In this document: one piece after another, positions 20,023 to 29,294 of the stretch
How positions within the stretch are numbered: position 1 is the first letter of the stretch
Layout: the number at the start of each line of letters is the position of its first letter
From: an uncultured Acidiferrobacteraceae bacterium
GTDB lineage: Bacteria; Pseudomonadota; Gammaproteobacteria; Acidiferrobacterales; SZUA-150
NCBI GenBank assembly: GCA_913009895.1
Contig: CAJVXY010000012.1
Location: 1 to 64,000 of the forward strand
Reading direction: 5' to 3'
DNA: 64,000 nt
Made by a program: the position numbers and the translations under genes
The notes under the pieces: generated by a model
Told to the model about the DNA's origin: nothing
The model's input: only the letters and a program-made list of their open reading frames with translations
Database searches by the model: none

Positions 20023-20601
20023 ATGAAACCATCTGCCGTTGGTGTTACCCCTAAATCTACATCCAGCGAGCCTGATCTGGACTGGAGCCAGGTCAGGGAA
20101 ACCATACTGATGTTAAATCTGGCAACGGCGCGCATAGAATACTGTATGCGTGATGGGGATGACTCGGTCAATACCCTCACCAATTCATTTACCAATATGG
20201 CTGGCCATGTTGCAGCTATCAGAAGTGCACTTGACCAGGTGTGGGAAAATTCTGATGTCGATGAGACCATAAAAGACGGCGTGCTGGGTAACTGTAATGA
20301 TGTCAGCACAAAAATGCAGAGTGTTATTGTTGCATTTCAGTTTTACGACAAACTGGTTCAGCGCCTGGCTCATATAAGTCGCAGCATGTCTGCTTTGGCT
20401 GCGCTTGTTTCCGATCCAGCTCGTTTGTATTCTCCTTATGAATGGAAAGGATTGCAGGAAAAAATACGTTCCCAGTATTCATTGTCTGATGAAGTAAAAA
20501 TGTTTGATGCCGTCCTGGAGGGGGCCAGTATTGAAGAGGTTGTGAAGCTGATGGAAGAACAGGATAAGTCTCGCAAAGAGAACGATGTCGAGCTTTTCTA
20601 A
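20023..20601 (+). CDS. Remote CheZ-like chemotaxis protein (candidate CheY-P phosphatase)
   Basis: All-helical; helix MQSVIVAFQFYDKLVQRLAHI with D-x3-Q as in the CheZ active site (E. coli D143/Q147); linker; C-terminus NDVELF; divergent from the che operon. Confidence 0.55.
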   Translation: MKPSAVGVTPKSTSSEPDLDWSQVRETILMLNLATARIEYCMRDGDDSVNTLTNSFTNMAGHVAAIRSALDQVWENSDVDETIKDGVLGNCNDVSTKMQSVIVAFQFYDKLVQRLAHISRSMSALAALVSDPARLYSPYEWKGLQEKIRSQYSLSDEVKMFDAVLEGASIEEVVKLMEEQDKSRKENDVELF

Positions 20602-20615
20602 CCAGGTTATATTAT

Positions 20616-21836
20616 CTATTTTGCAATTTGGTCAATTATTACTTCCAGGGTCTCAGTGTGCGCACTTGATATTACAGGACTATAACCCTCAAGATCGCCA
20701 GGCTTTGAAACAGGCCCGCCGTTCCTGGAAATTCTGGCACCAATAATTATTTGACTCACGCTTGAAATAGTCCTGCCAGGAATCATGGCACTTCCGTCGT
20801 TCAGTACTACCTCTGCCGGCAAGTCACTTACCTGCATTCGCTTACCAGCCAGGGGTATTCGTGGACCCTTGGCCGCCCGGGCAAAAATAAATAAAGTAGC
20901 ATCCTGGGGCGCCGCGTTTTCAAGTTTTTTAGCGAGCCTGACTTTAACTCTAATGCCGGTATGATCCTGATCAGGTTTATCATCCTTCGTTGCAGGTCGG
21001 CTGCTGCTCTCGGCTTTACCCCCCAGCTGACTGATGTATTGGCGAACTTTTTGCGCAGATTCATGATCCGGTGGCAGGCTGGCCAGAAGTCTTTGCCAGT
21101 ACTCTACAGCCTTTTTATTGTTACCGAATTGCATCTGGGCATGTCCGGCCAACCAGAGTGCGCGCGGGTGATTTTTGTTTATTGTAAGTGCTTTTTCAAT
21201 TAACTTGAGCGGACGACCTTGCATTTGATTATTCTGGACAATCGCCAGTGACTCAGCCAGGCCGGTTAGAATATCCGGATCTTCAGGTGCGAGTGTGTTG
21301 GCCTTTTCGTAAGCTGTCAACGCTTTATCAAACTGGTTCACTGCCGCGTACGTCCTGCCCAACATTGTCCAGCCAATGACGTTATCAGGTTCAGATTCAA
21401 GTCGTTTCTTAAGACCTGCAATCATTTTTTTGATGTCTGGACTTGGCTGGCGGGTAGTGATTTCAATATTACCAGTTGCAACGTCTTTATTTCCCAGTAG
21501 CATGTAGAGACCAATAGAAAGCGCGGGTATCAAAAGAAAAGTAGCAATAATAGTTTGTTTAGACCACGGCTTTGAGCTGCTTTCCGCTTTTGCCTGGTCT
21601 TCAGGGACGTCAGATAAAAGTTGCAGTTTAAGTTCTGAGACTGCTACATCATATTGTTCCTGATCCAGCACATCATTATTCAGGTCAAGTTCAAGCTCTG
21701 CCATGCGCTGTTTAAAAAGCAGGATATTAAGCTCATTACTGCCAAGTGCACTTGTGTCTAGTTTGCGCCAATAGGGGATGGTCGCAATTGCGAGCGCGAT
21801 GAGTATGAAAAATATTATAATAAGCCAAAAAATCAT
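20616..21836 (-). CDS. ccmI: c-type cytochrome biogenesis protein CcmI
   Basis: Two N-terminal TM segments, TPR region (VIGWTMLGRTYAAVNQFDKALTAYEKA), next to ccmH. Confidence 0.9.
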   Translation of the reverse strand: MIFWLIIIFFILIALAIATIPYWRKLDTSALGSNELNILLFKQRMAELELDLNNDVLDQEQYDVAVSELKLQLLSDVPEDQAKAESSSKPWSKQTIIATFLLIPALSIGLYMLLGNKDVATGNIEITTRQPSPDIKKMIAGLKKRLESEPDNVIGWTMLGRTYAAVNQFDKALTAYEKANTLAPEDPDILTGLAESLAIVQNNQMQGRPLKLIEKALTINKNHPRALWLAGHAQMQFGNNKKAVEYWQRLLASLPPDHESAQKVRQYISQLGGKAESSSRPATKDDKPDQDHTGIRVKVRLAKKLENAAPQDATLFIFARAAKGPRIPLAGKRMQVSDLPAEVVLNDGSAMIPGRTISSVSQIIIGARISRNGGPVSKPGDLEGYSPVISSAHTETLEVIIDQIAK

Positions 21837-21849
21837 TTGCAGTTGTATC

Positions 21850-22341
21850 CTATTTCTTTGGCCCAATTAATTTATTCAGGCGATCTTCTGCATTATCGTC
21901 AAGTGTGACTTTTTGATCCTGACGGCTTCTTTTTTTAATAATTGCAATAATAAAAATTAACGCCAGGATGACAAGAATGCCAGGGAGAAACCAGAGCAGG
22001 AAAGTCTGCGCATTAACAGGTGGACGATAGAGTATGAAATTACCATAGCGAGCCACAAGAAAATCAATTGCTTCCTGGTCGGACTTGCCAGCGATAATCA
22101 TATCGTATACTTCTTTGCGCAAATCCTGCGCCAATTCGGCATTTGAGTCGGCAATGGACTGGTTCTGGCATACCAGGCAACGTAACTGGCCAATCAGATT
22201 TTTAAATCGCGCTTCTTTTTTGGCATCGGTAAATACCAGGGGATCAACTGCTGCAATTGCATTTTTTTGGCCAAGTAGACCCAGGCTTAGCAATAGCGCA
22301 AATGAGATAAAAAGATATTTTAATGGCTTGCTGGGACTCAC
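21850..22341 (-). CDS. ccmH: Cytochrome c-type biogenesis protein CcmH
   Basis: LRCLVCQNQSIADSNAELAQDLRKEV motif, signal peptide, C-terminal TM. Confidence 0.95.
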   Translation of the reverse strand: MSPSKPLKYLFISFALLLSLGLLGQKNAIAAVDPLVFTDAKKEARFKNLIGQLRCLVCQNQSIADSNAELAQDLRKEVYDMIIAGKSDQEAIDFLVARYGNFILYRPPVNAQTFLLWFLPGILVILALIFIIAIIKKRSRQDQKVTLDDNAEDRLNKLIGPKK

Positions 22342-24320
22342 GAAATACTGGCTTCCATATTTTCATTATTTTTCAGGCCTGCCTTTTTTTTGGCGGCAAG
22401 CCGGTAGCGCTTGTCACCAACGGCCAATGCGCCTCCCAGAGCCATAAATATAGTGCCTAGCCATATCCATCTTACATACGGCTTGTAGTAGATGCGTACA
22501 CTCCAGGCGCCAGAATCAAGGGGCTCGCCCATGGCGACGTACAGATCCCGAAACAGACCTGGGTCTATTGCTGCTTCGGTCATTGGATTGCGCTGAACGT
22601 TGTAAATACGCTTTTGGGGCCTGAGGGTGGTGACTGGTTTGCCTGCCTGGGTGACGGTTATTATGCCTTGTTTGGCCTGGAAGTTGGGGCCGGTATAATT
22701 TTCTATGCCATCGAACCGGAATGTGTAACCTCCAATGTCACGGCTTTGACCAATGTCCATTCGCACATCTTTTTCAATACTGTAGACTGAGGCAAAAGTT
22801 ACGCCAACAACAAGAACTGCAATGCCGATATGTGCCAGCGTCATACCGTAAAAAGCCAGCGGTGTCGTTTTGATTCCTGTGACCAGATTATTTTTTGATT
22901 GAATCCTTTTCCAGAGATTTAACAAGGCACTGCCTACTATCCAGATGGCCAGGGTAATACTAAACAGCACACCAAGGGAAAGTTCTGCTGTGACAGACCA
23001 TGTGAATATCACCGCAATTATAAAACTAAAAAGCAATACCAGGCGCAGGTGACGCATTAACTTGACAGGATCATCTTTTTTCCAGCGCATGAGTGGCCCA
23101 ATACCCATTAGAAACAGTAACGGAATCATGATCGGAACAAACACCCGGGAGAAATAGGGTGGACCGACAGAAATTTTCCCCATGCCCAGCGCATCGAGAA
23201 CCAATGGATAAAGTGTGCCAATCAAAACAGCGGCACAGGCAACCACCAGTAAAACGTTGTTGATTAGCAGTAAGGATTCTCGCGACACTAATTGAAATTT
23301 TCCAAAGCTCCGGATTTGTGGGCCGCGCCAGGCGTAAAGCGTAAGTGACCCGCCAATGATAATGGCAAGAAATGCCAGAATAAATACACCCCGCTCAGGG
23401 TCAGTGGCAAAAGCATGGACTGATGTCAGTACACCGGAACGGACAAGAAAAGTTCCCAGCAGGCTAAGGGAAAACGCCAACAGGGCAAGCAAAACAGTCC
23501 ATGACTTGAAGGTCCCGCGTTTTTCAGTCACTGCCAGTGAATGTATGAGCGCCGTGCCTACCAGCCAGGGCATGAATGAGGAATTTTCGACCGGATCCCA
23601 AAACCACCAGCCACCCCAGCCCAGTTCGTAATAGGCCCACCAACTGCCCAGTGAAATCCCGAGTGTCAGGAATAACCAGGCAACCGTTGTCCAGGGTCGG
23701 GACCAGCGGGCCCAGGTCGCATCAAGATGACCGCTTAAAAGGGCCGCAGCTGCAAAACTAAATGCCACGGAAAAACCAACATATCCCATATACAGCATCG
23801 GGGGGTGCAAAATGAGTCCGATATCCTGCAACAAGGGATTGAGATCGCGTCCGTCGGGAGCTGCCGGGATTAATCTGTCGAAAGGATTGGAAGTCAGCAA
23901 CATAAAAAGCAGGAATCCAATACTGATAATGCCCATTACACCGAGAACCTGGGCAATCGTTGTTTGCGGTAATTTCTTGCTAAACATGGCGACTGCAGAT
24001 GTCCAGAGCCCCATTACCAGCGCCCATAAAAGCAGGGAACCTTCGTGTCCTCCCCAGACCGCAGATATTCGGTAACCGATCGGTAATGCGGAATTTGAAT
24101 TCGTCGCCGCATATTTAACCGAGAAGTCGTTGATGATAAAGGCGTAAGTTAATGCCGCGAACGAGATGATGAGAAAAAACGTCTGGCCATAAGCCAGTGG
24201 CCTGGCTAATTGCATCCACTGAATGTTTCCCCGGTCGGCACCAATAATCGGCAACACCGCCTGCATTATCGCCAGGCTGAGTGCTAAAATGAGGGCAAAA
24301 TGACCAATTTCAGGAATCAT
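22338..24320 (-). CDS. ccmF: Heme lyase CcmF
   Basis: Multi-TM, WGGWWFWDPVENSSFMPWL signature; 4-nt overlap with ccmH. Confidence 0.95.
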   Translation of the reverse strand: MIPEIGHFALILALSLAIMQAVLPIIGADRGNIQWMQLARPLAYGQTFFLIISFAALTYAFIINDFSVKYAATNSNSALPIGYRISAVWGGHEGSLLLWALVMGLWTSAVAMFSKKLPQTTIAQVLGVMGIISIGFLLFMLLTSNPFDRLIPAAPDGRDLNPLLQDIGLILHPPMLYMGYVGFSVAFSFAAAALLSGHLDATWARWSRPWTTVAWLFLTLGISLGSWWAYYELGWGGWWFWDPVENSSFMPWLVGTALIHSLAVTEKRGTFKSWTVLLALLAFSLSLLGTFLVRSGVLTSVHAFATDPERGVFILAFLAIIIGGSLTLYAWRGPQIRSFGKFQLVSRESLLLINNVLLVVACAAVLIGTLYPLVLDALGMGKISVGPPYFSRVFVPIMIPLLFLMGIGPLMRWKKDDPVKLMRHLRLVLLFSFIIAVIFTWSVTAELSLGVLFSITLAIWIVGSALLNLWKRIQSKNNLVTGIKTTPLAFYGMTLAHIGIAVLVVGVTFASVYSIEKDVRMDIGQSRDIGGYTFRFDGIENYTGPNFQAKQGIITVTQAGKPVTTLRPQKRIYNVQRNPMTEAAIDPGLFRDLYVAMGEPLDSGAWSVRIYYKPYVRWIWLGTIFMALGGALAVGDKRYRLAAKKKAGLKNNENMEASIS

Positions 24321-24620
24321 AAGGCCCGGGAATCGAAAATAAAGAAATCAAAAGCTTGGGAATCATAAAGCGGGGTATTGTGATTGATCAATATGAATGA
24401 TTAAAGACAGTTTGTTATCTCGGATTAATAAATCTGGTTACACCTGAACACACAAAGCGTTAAATACAACAACGTTGTACAACAAAGTCTGGAGCGCGGT
24501 ATTCTATCATGGCATGGCAGCAAACAAAGATATAATTATCATTAAAATTGGCCAATTTTGTGCGCCCATTGGAAAATATCAACGAATGGTGAATAATCGC
24601 CTTCAACAATTGAACTAATT

Positions 24621-26267
24621 ATGGCTTATCTTACACAATTTCCTGCCTGGACTAAATTGACCGAACACCGCCAGCAGTGGTTCGGGGCACAGTTGCGCGA
24701 TCTTTTCCAGGAAGACGAATCAAGATTCGAAAAATTCTCTCTCCAGCTTGATGATTTTTTGCTGGATATTTCCAAGCATTTCATAACTGAAGAAACCTTA
24801 TCCCTGTTGTTGCAATTGGCAAATGAAGCCACATTGCCAGCGTGGACAAATAAAATGCTTGCCGGCGACAAAATTAACCACACTGAATCAAGGGCGGCTC
24901 TCCATATTGCGCTTAGAAACAAAAGTAAGCGACCCATGCTGGTTGACGGGCTTGATGTTATGCCATCGGTCAATCGGGTGTTGCGGCAGATGCGCCATTT
25001 TTCTGACGCGGTAAGAACGGGGCAACTGACTGGCTTCACGGGCAAGAAATTTACAGATGTGGTCAATATTGGTGTCGGCGGTTCTGATTTGGGTACGGCG
25101 ATGGTATGTGAGGCGCTCGACCCCTATGCAAGCAAAGACATCAATGTCCACTTTTTATCAAATATTGATGGTAATCACTTTCAGCAAATTACCAGGCATC
25201 TGAATCCCGAGACGACATTATTCATCGTGGCCTCAAAAACATTTACCACACAGGAAACGATGGTGAATGCAGAAACTGCCAGGTTATGGCTGGTGAATTT
25301 AATTGGTGATAGTCAGGCAGTGACTGATCATTTTGTGGCTATTTCATCAAATATTGGAGCAGCAACAAAATTTGGTGTCGCCAAAGAAAATATATTTGAG
25401 CTGTGGGACTGGGTAGGCGGCAGATTTTCACTCTGGTCTGCAATAGGCCTGCCAATCGCTTTGTATGTTGGTATGGATCACTTTGAAGATTTTCTTGCCG
25501 GTGCCTGTGAAATGGATGAACATTTTTTAACTGCTGATTATCGAAATAACTTACCGGTAATGATGGCCATGCTGGGTGTCTGGTATATTAACTTTTTTGA
25601 TGTTCGCGCCCATGCTGTTTTGCCTTATGACCAGCAGTTGCGTGGACTGCCCGCGTACTTGTGTCAGGCGGAAATGGAAAGCAATGGCAAGGGTGTAGAC
25701 AGACAGGGAAAACCTGCTGACTATTTAACATCGCCAATTGTTTTTGGGGACGCCGGGACAGACGGGCAGCATAGTTTTTACCAGCTACTGCACCAGGGCA
25801 CCCAATTTACAACATCAGATTTTATTGTTGCCGCCAGACCCAGTCATAATATGGAAAGTCATCACGAAATACTGATCTCAAATTATTTTGCTCAAACCGA
25901 GGCCTTTATGAATGGCCGTGGTGAAAATGAGGCAATAAAAAGCCTTAAGCAGCAGGGTTATGATGATAAAATGATTAAGTCCCTGTTGCCATACAAGATA
26001 TTTTCCGGTAACAAACCAAGTACGTCGATCATGTATAAACAACTTGACCCAAAGACACTGGGAAAACTAATTGCTTTATATGAACACAAGATATTTGTCC
26101 AGGGTGTGATTTGGAACATCAACTCCTTTGACCAAATGGGTGTCGAGCTTGGCAAAGAACTGGCCAGGTCGATTCAGGCTGAAATACATGATGAAAAACA
26201 GGTTACGTCCCATGATTCTTCGACCAACGGCTTAATTAATTATTACAAAAAGCTACGCGGCAACTAA
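24621..26267 (+). CDS. pgi: Glucose-6-phosphate isomerase
   Basis: 548 aa with PGI signatures (VNIGVGGSDLG, GGRFSLWSAIGLP). Confidence 0.97.
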   Translation: MAYLTQFPAWTKLTEHRQQWFGAQLRDLFQEDESRFEKFSLQLDDFLLDISKHFITEETLSLLLQLANEATLPAWTNKMLAGDKINHTESRAALHIALRNKSKRPMLVDGLDVMPSVNRVLRQMRHFSDAVRTGQLTGFTGKKFTDVVNIGVGGSDLGTAMVCEALDPYASKDINVHFLSNIDGNHFQQITRHLNPETTLFIVASKTFTTQETMVNAETARLWLVNLIGDSQAVTDHFVAISSNIGAATKFGVAKENIFELWDWVGGRFSLWSAIGLPIALYVGMDHFEDFLAGACEMDEHFLTADYRNNLPVMMAMLGVWYINFFDVRAHAVLPYDQQLRGLPAYLCQAEMESNGKGVDRQGKPADYLTSPIVFGDAGTDGQHSFYQLLHQGTQFTTSDFIVAARPSHNMESHHEILISNYFAQTEAFMNGRGENEAIKSLKQQGYDDKMIKSLLPYKIFSGNKPSTSIMYKQLDPKTLGKLIALYEHKIFVQGVIWNINSFDQMGVELGKELARSIQAEIHDEKQVTSHDSSTNGLINYYKKLRGN

Positions 26268-26304
26268 TTTATTATTTCCGGTTTATTATTTCCAGGCGCC
26301 TGAT

Positions 26305-28233
26305 TTGCCCGACTCTGATTACAATTCAATGCAGGATATTCTTGGCGCTGATGGTGCCCTGGCAGCTGCTATTGAAGGGTTTCGTGTCCGCTCCGGGCAA
26401 ATTGAAATGGCTGCAAAAATCAGCCTTGCAATCAAGGAAGGCAAACGACTCATCGTGGAGTCGGGTACAGGAACCGGTAAAACATTTGCCTACCTGGCGC
26501 CCATTATTTTATCGGGACAAAAAGCACTAATTTCTACGGGCACCCGCCATTTGCAAGACCAGTTATTCCAGCAGGACCTGCCTGTGATTGCCCGCGCAAT
26601 GAATATGCCCGGTAATTTTTCCTTGCTGAAAGGACGCAGTAATTATTTGTGCATCTATCGACTACACCGGGCGGCATTGGAAGGACGATTCAGGACCAGG
26701 AGCGATTCCGAAAATATACATTCGATTACAGAGTGGTCATCCCTGACAAGAACGGGAGATATTTCAGAAGTCGAGTCTGTTGCCGAAGATTCGATGCTTT
26801 GGCCAATGGTGACTTCAACAGTCGATAATTGTATCGGTTCGGAATGTGAACATTTTTCAGAATGTTTTGTGGTTAAAGCGCGACGTGATGCGCTAGAGGC
26901 AGATATTGTGGTAATCAACCACCATCTCTTTTTTGCCGACCTGATGCTGCAAGAGGAGGGCTTCGGACGGTTGCTGCCTAATGTCGACACGGTCATTTTT
27001 GATGAGGCACACCAGTTGGTAGACACGGCATCACGATTTTTTAGCAAAACGGTGAGCAGTTATCGCCTGAAAAATCTGTGTCGGGATGTTGTTACAGAAG
27101 AATTGGTTGCTAAAAGTGCCGTCAGAAAACTTGCAGATGTCGCCAGGTCAACAGAAAAATCGGTAGCAGATTTTCGACTCACTTTTGGCAGGGAAAATAC
27201 AGAGCGGGGTCCATGGAATGATGCAAACGCCAGTAAACACATCAATGGCCTCGAAAAACTGGCTATTAATTTGCAAAATTTACATGGCTTGCTTGAGGTA
27301 GCCAGTGTCAAGAGCAAGGGATTGGCAAATTGTTTTCGCCGGGCCACTGATATTTTGCAGAATTTACAAAACTTTTCCAATCAAGTGTTACCTGAATTTG
27401 TTCCCTGGTTTGAGACCAGCAAACGGGGCTTCAACTTGCATATGACACCGATCAATATCGCCCAAGCCTTCCAGGAAATTACCAGTGAACAAGAGACTGC
27501 CTGGGTTTTTGTATCTGCGACCCTGGCCGTAAATAAAAAATTTAACCATTTCCAGGATCAACTGGGCCTGGCAGATAGCGACACTGGCATATGGGACAGC
27601 CCCTTTAATTACCGGGACCAGACCATGTTGTATTTACCGCGCAACCTGCCAGAACCCAATCAGCCCGAATTCACACAATCCATGATCCAGGCCATTTTGC
27701 CAGTACTGGAGGCGAGCGGTGGCCGGACATTCCTGCTTTTTACCAGTTACAGGGCGTTAAATATGGCGGCCAAGTTGCTGGCAACCCTGATTGATTATCC
27801 AATTCTGGTACAGGGAGACGCGCCCCGGACGCAGCTCCTGGGTAAATTCAAGACCCTGGGCAATGCTGTGCTTCTGGGAACAGGTAGTTTCTGGGAGGGC
27901 GTTGATGTAAGGGGACAGGCACTGACCTGCGTCATTATAGATAAACTGCCCTTCGCCTCACCCGGTGAACCGGTTTTAAAGGCCCGTTGTCAGGCTCTGG
28001 AAGAGGCCGGTATAAACCCATTTTTCCAGTTCCAGGTGCCTAACGCAGTTATCAGCCTGAAACAGGGTGCGGGCCGCTTGATCAGGGACGAAAAGGACCG
28101 GGGCGTGCTTGTTTTGTGTGACCCAAGATTACTTAGCAAGGGTTATGGTAAATCGTTCCTGAACAGCCTGCCAGCAATGCCACAGGTGCAGTCCCTGGCT
28201 CAAGTGACCGAGTTCCTAAGAAATATTCAGTAA
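26305..28233 (+). CDS. ATP-dependent DNA helicase, DinG/YoaA family
   Basis: VESGTGTGKTFAYL, DEAH box (FDEAHQL), conserved Cys cluster, QGAGRLIRDEKDRG. TTG start. Confidence 0.9.
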   Translation: MPDSDYNSMQDILGADGALAAAIEGFRVRSGQIEMAAKISLAIKEGKRLIVESGTGTGKTFAYLAPIILSGQKALISTGTRHLQDQLFQQDLPVIARAMNMPGNFSLLKGRSNYLCIYRLHRAALEGRFRTRSDSENIHSITEWSSLTRTGDISEVESVAEDSMLWPMVTSTVDNCIGSECEHFSECFVVKARRDALEADIVVINHHLFFADLMLQEEGFGRLLPNVDTVIFDEAHQLVDTASRFFSKTVSSYRLKNLCRDVVTEELVAKSAVRKLADVARSTEKSVADFRLTFGRENTERGPWNDANASKHINGLEKLAINLQNLHGLLEVASVKSKGLANCFRRATDILQNLQNFSNQVLPEFVPWFETSKRGFNLHMTPINIAQAFQEITSEQETAWVFVSATLAVNKKFNHFQDQLGLADSDTGIWDSPFNYRDQTMLYLPRNLPEPNQPEFTQSMIQAILPVLEASGGRTFLLFTSYRALNMAAKLLATLIDYPILVQGDAPRTQLLGKFKTLGNAVLLGTGSFWEGVDVRGQALTCVIIDKLPFASPGEPVLKARCQALEEAGINPFFQFQVPNAVISLKQGAGRLIRDEKDRGVLVLCDPRLLSKGYGKSFLNSLPAMPQVQSLAQVTEFLRNIQ

Positions 28234-28315
28234 ATTGATTAAATTAAAAATTAATAAGCTATTGTTTATTATAATAAATTGAAATAATTTTCATTTATAG
28301 TGAATAATATTTGAT

Positions 28316-28486
28316 TTTTATGCCAGATTTTTGCATGATCGCAAGCAGTGGCAAGGAGGCCACTGACATGGAAGTTAAGACCGCCTGATAAAGCTGCAAT
28401 AAAACAGGATGGCCATGGAAGGTGATAAAGCTGGTCAGGAGGGTGGTAAAGGAAAAGGCGGTCTTATGACCGCCTTTTCCTTTTTT
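28316..28486 (+). ncRNA. Candidate CsrA/RsmA-titrating small RNA
   Basis: No ORF; six GGA motifs within 28355-28453; perfect hairpin CAGTGGC-AAGGAG-GCCACTG (28346-28365); 13-bp terminator; TTGAAA-18 nt-AATAAT promoter-like boxes upstream. Confidence 0.4.
28448..28486 (+). terminator. Strong Rho-independent terminator
   Basis: GGAAAAGGCGGTC-ttat-GACCGCCTTTTCC (28451-28480) followed by TTTTTT. Confidence 0.9.
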
Positions 28487-28505
28487 GTTGAGACTTTGCT
28501 GCGAC

Positions 28506-28538
28506 GGTTTTTTCTTGGTTTTTTCTTGGTTTTTTCTT
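28506..28538. repeat. 11-bp tandem repeat GGTTTTTTCTT x3
   Basis: Three consecutive perfect units read directly. Confidence 0.9.
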
Positions 28539-28633
28539 CAATCATAGTAGAAACAGCTTAAAATTCTGTTTTACCGATAAATGTTAAAAACCTCAGCACA
28601 TCAGTCAGTAGATCAAGGTAAGTATTGCAGATT

Positions 28634-28957
28634 TCAGCGTTCCAGTAATTTCAGCTTATCAGGTTTGTCTTTCCAGTCATCGGCATCAGCAGGCGCATCT
28701 TTCATTTCGGTCAAAACTGGCCAAATCTTGGACAATTCTTCATTGAGCGCAAGAAATTCCTGTTGATTCTCGGGCAAGTCATCATCTGCGTAGATAGCAT
28801 TTATTGGGCATTCCGGTACACACAAGGTGCAGTCTATGCATTCCTCCGGGTCAATCACCAGAAAGTTAGGCCCCTCGTGGAAACAATCGACAGGACAGAC
28901 CTCAACACAGTCTGTGTACTTACATTTGATACAATTTTCAGTGACCACGTAGGTCAT
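28634..28957 (-). CDS. fdxA: Ferredoxin FdxA (7Fe/8Fe type)
   Basis: [51 protein letters not shown]. Confidence 0.95.
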   Translation of the reverse strand: MTYVVTENCIKCKYTDCVEVCPVDCFHEGPNFLVIDPEECIDCTLCVPECPINAIYADDDLPENQQEFLALNEELSKIWPVLTEMKDAPADADDWKDKPDKLKLLER

Positions 28958-29294
28958 AACGACTATCTCCAGCGTAGTTATCCAAGGCAATGGGCGCGCA
29001 TCATACACGTTCGGTGAGGCTGGATGAACAGTCTTATGCAGTGAATTGGCCGCTAAACTGGTATTTTACTGCTATATTTACTGTTGTTAAAAGTGAGACA
29101 AATGATTGCCAGCCGCCGGGCATGTTACTGGCCGGGTTTACCTCTGGATTAAATGTAATTCCAGGCTAGCGCGCCTGATTTCGGTATAACTATCTAGTGC
29201 AATCGAGAATACAGTCGTAGAAGTCGTTTTAACTTGTTGATAGAATTAAGCATTAAAGCCTGGAATCAGTAATAATTTATTTTAAATCTGACTA

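Noticed and set aside
26268-26304. Direct repeat TTTATTATTTCC before the DinG-family helicase
   Set aside because: Short AT-rich duplication with no further copies; not distinguishable from chance.
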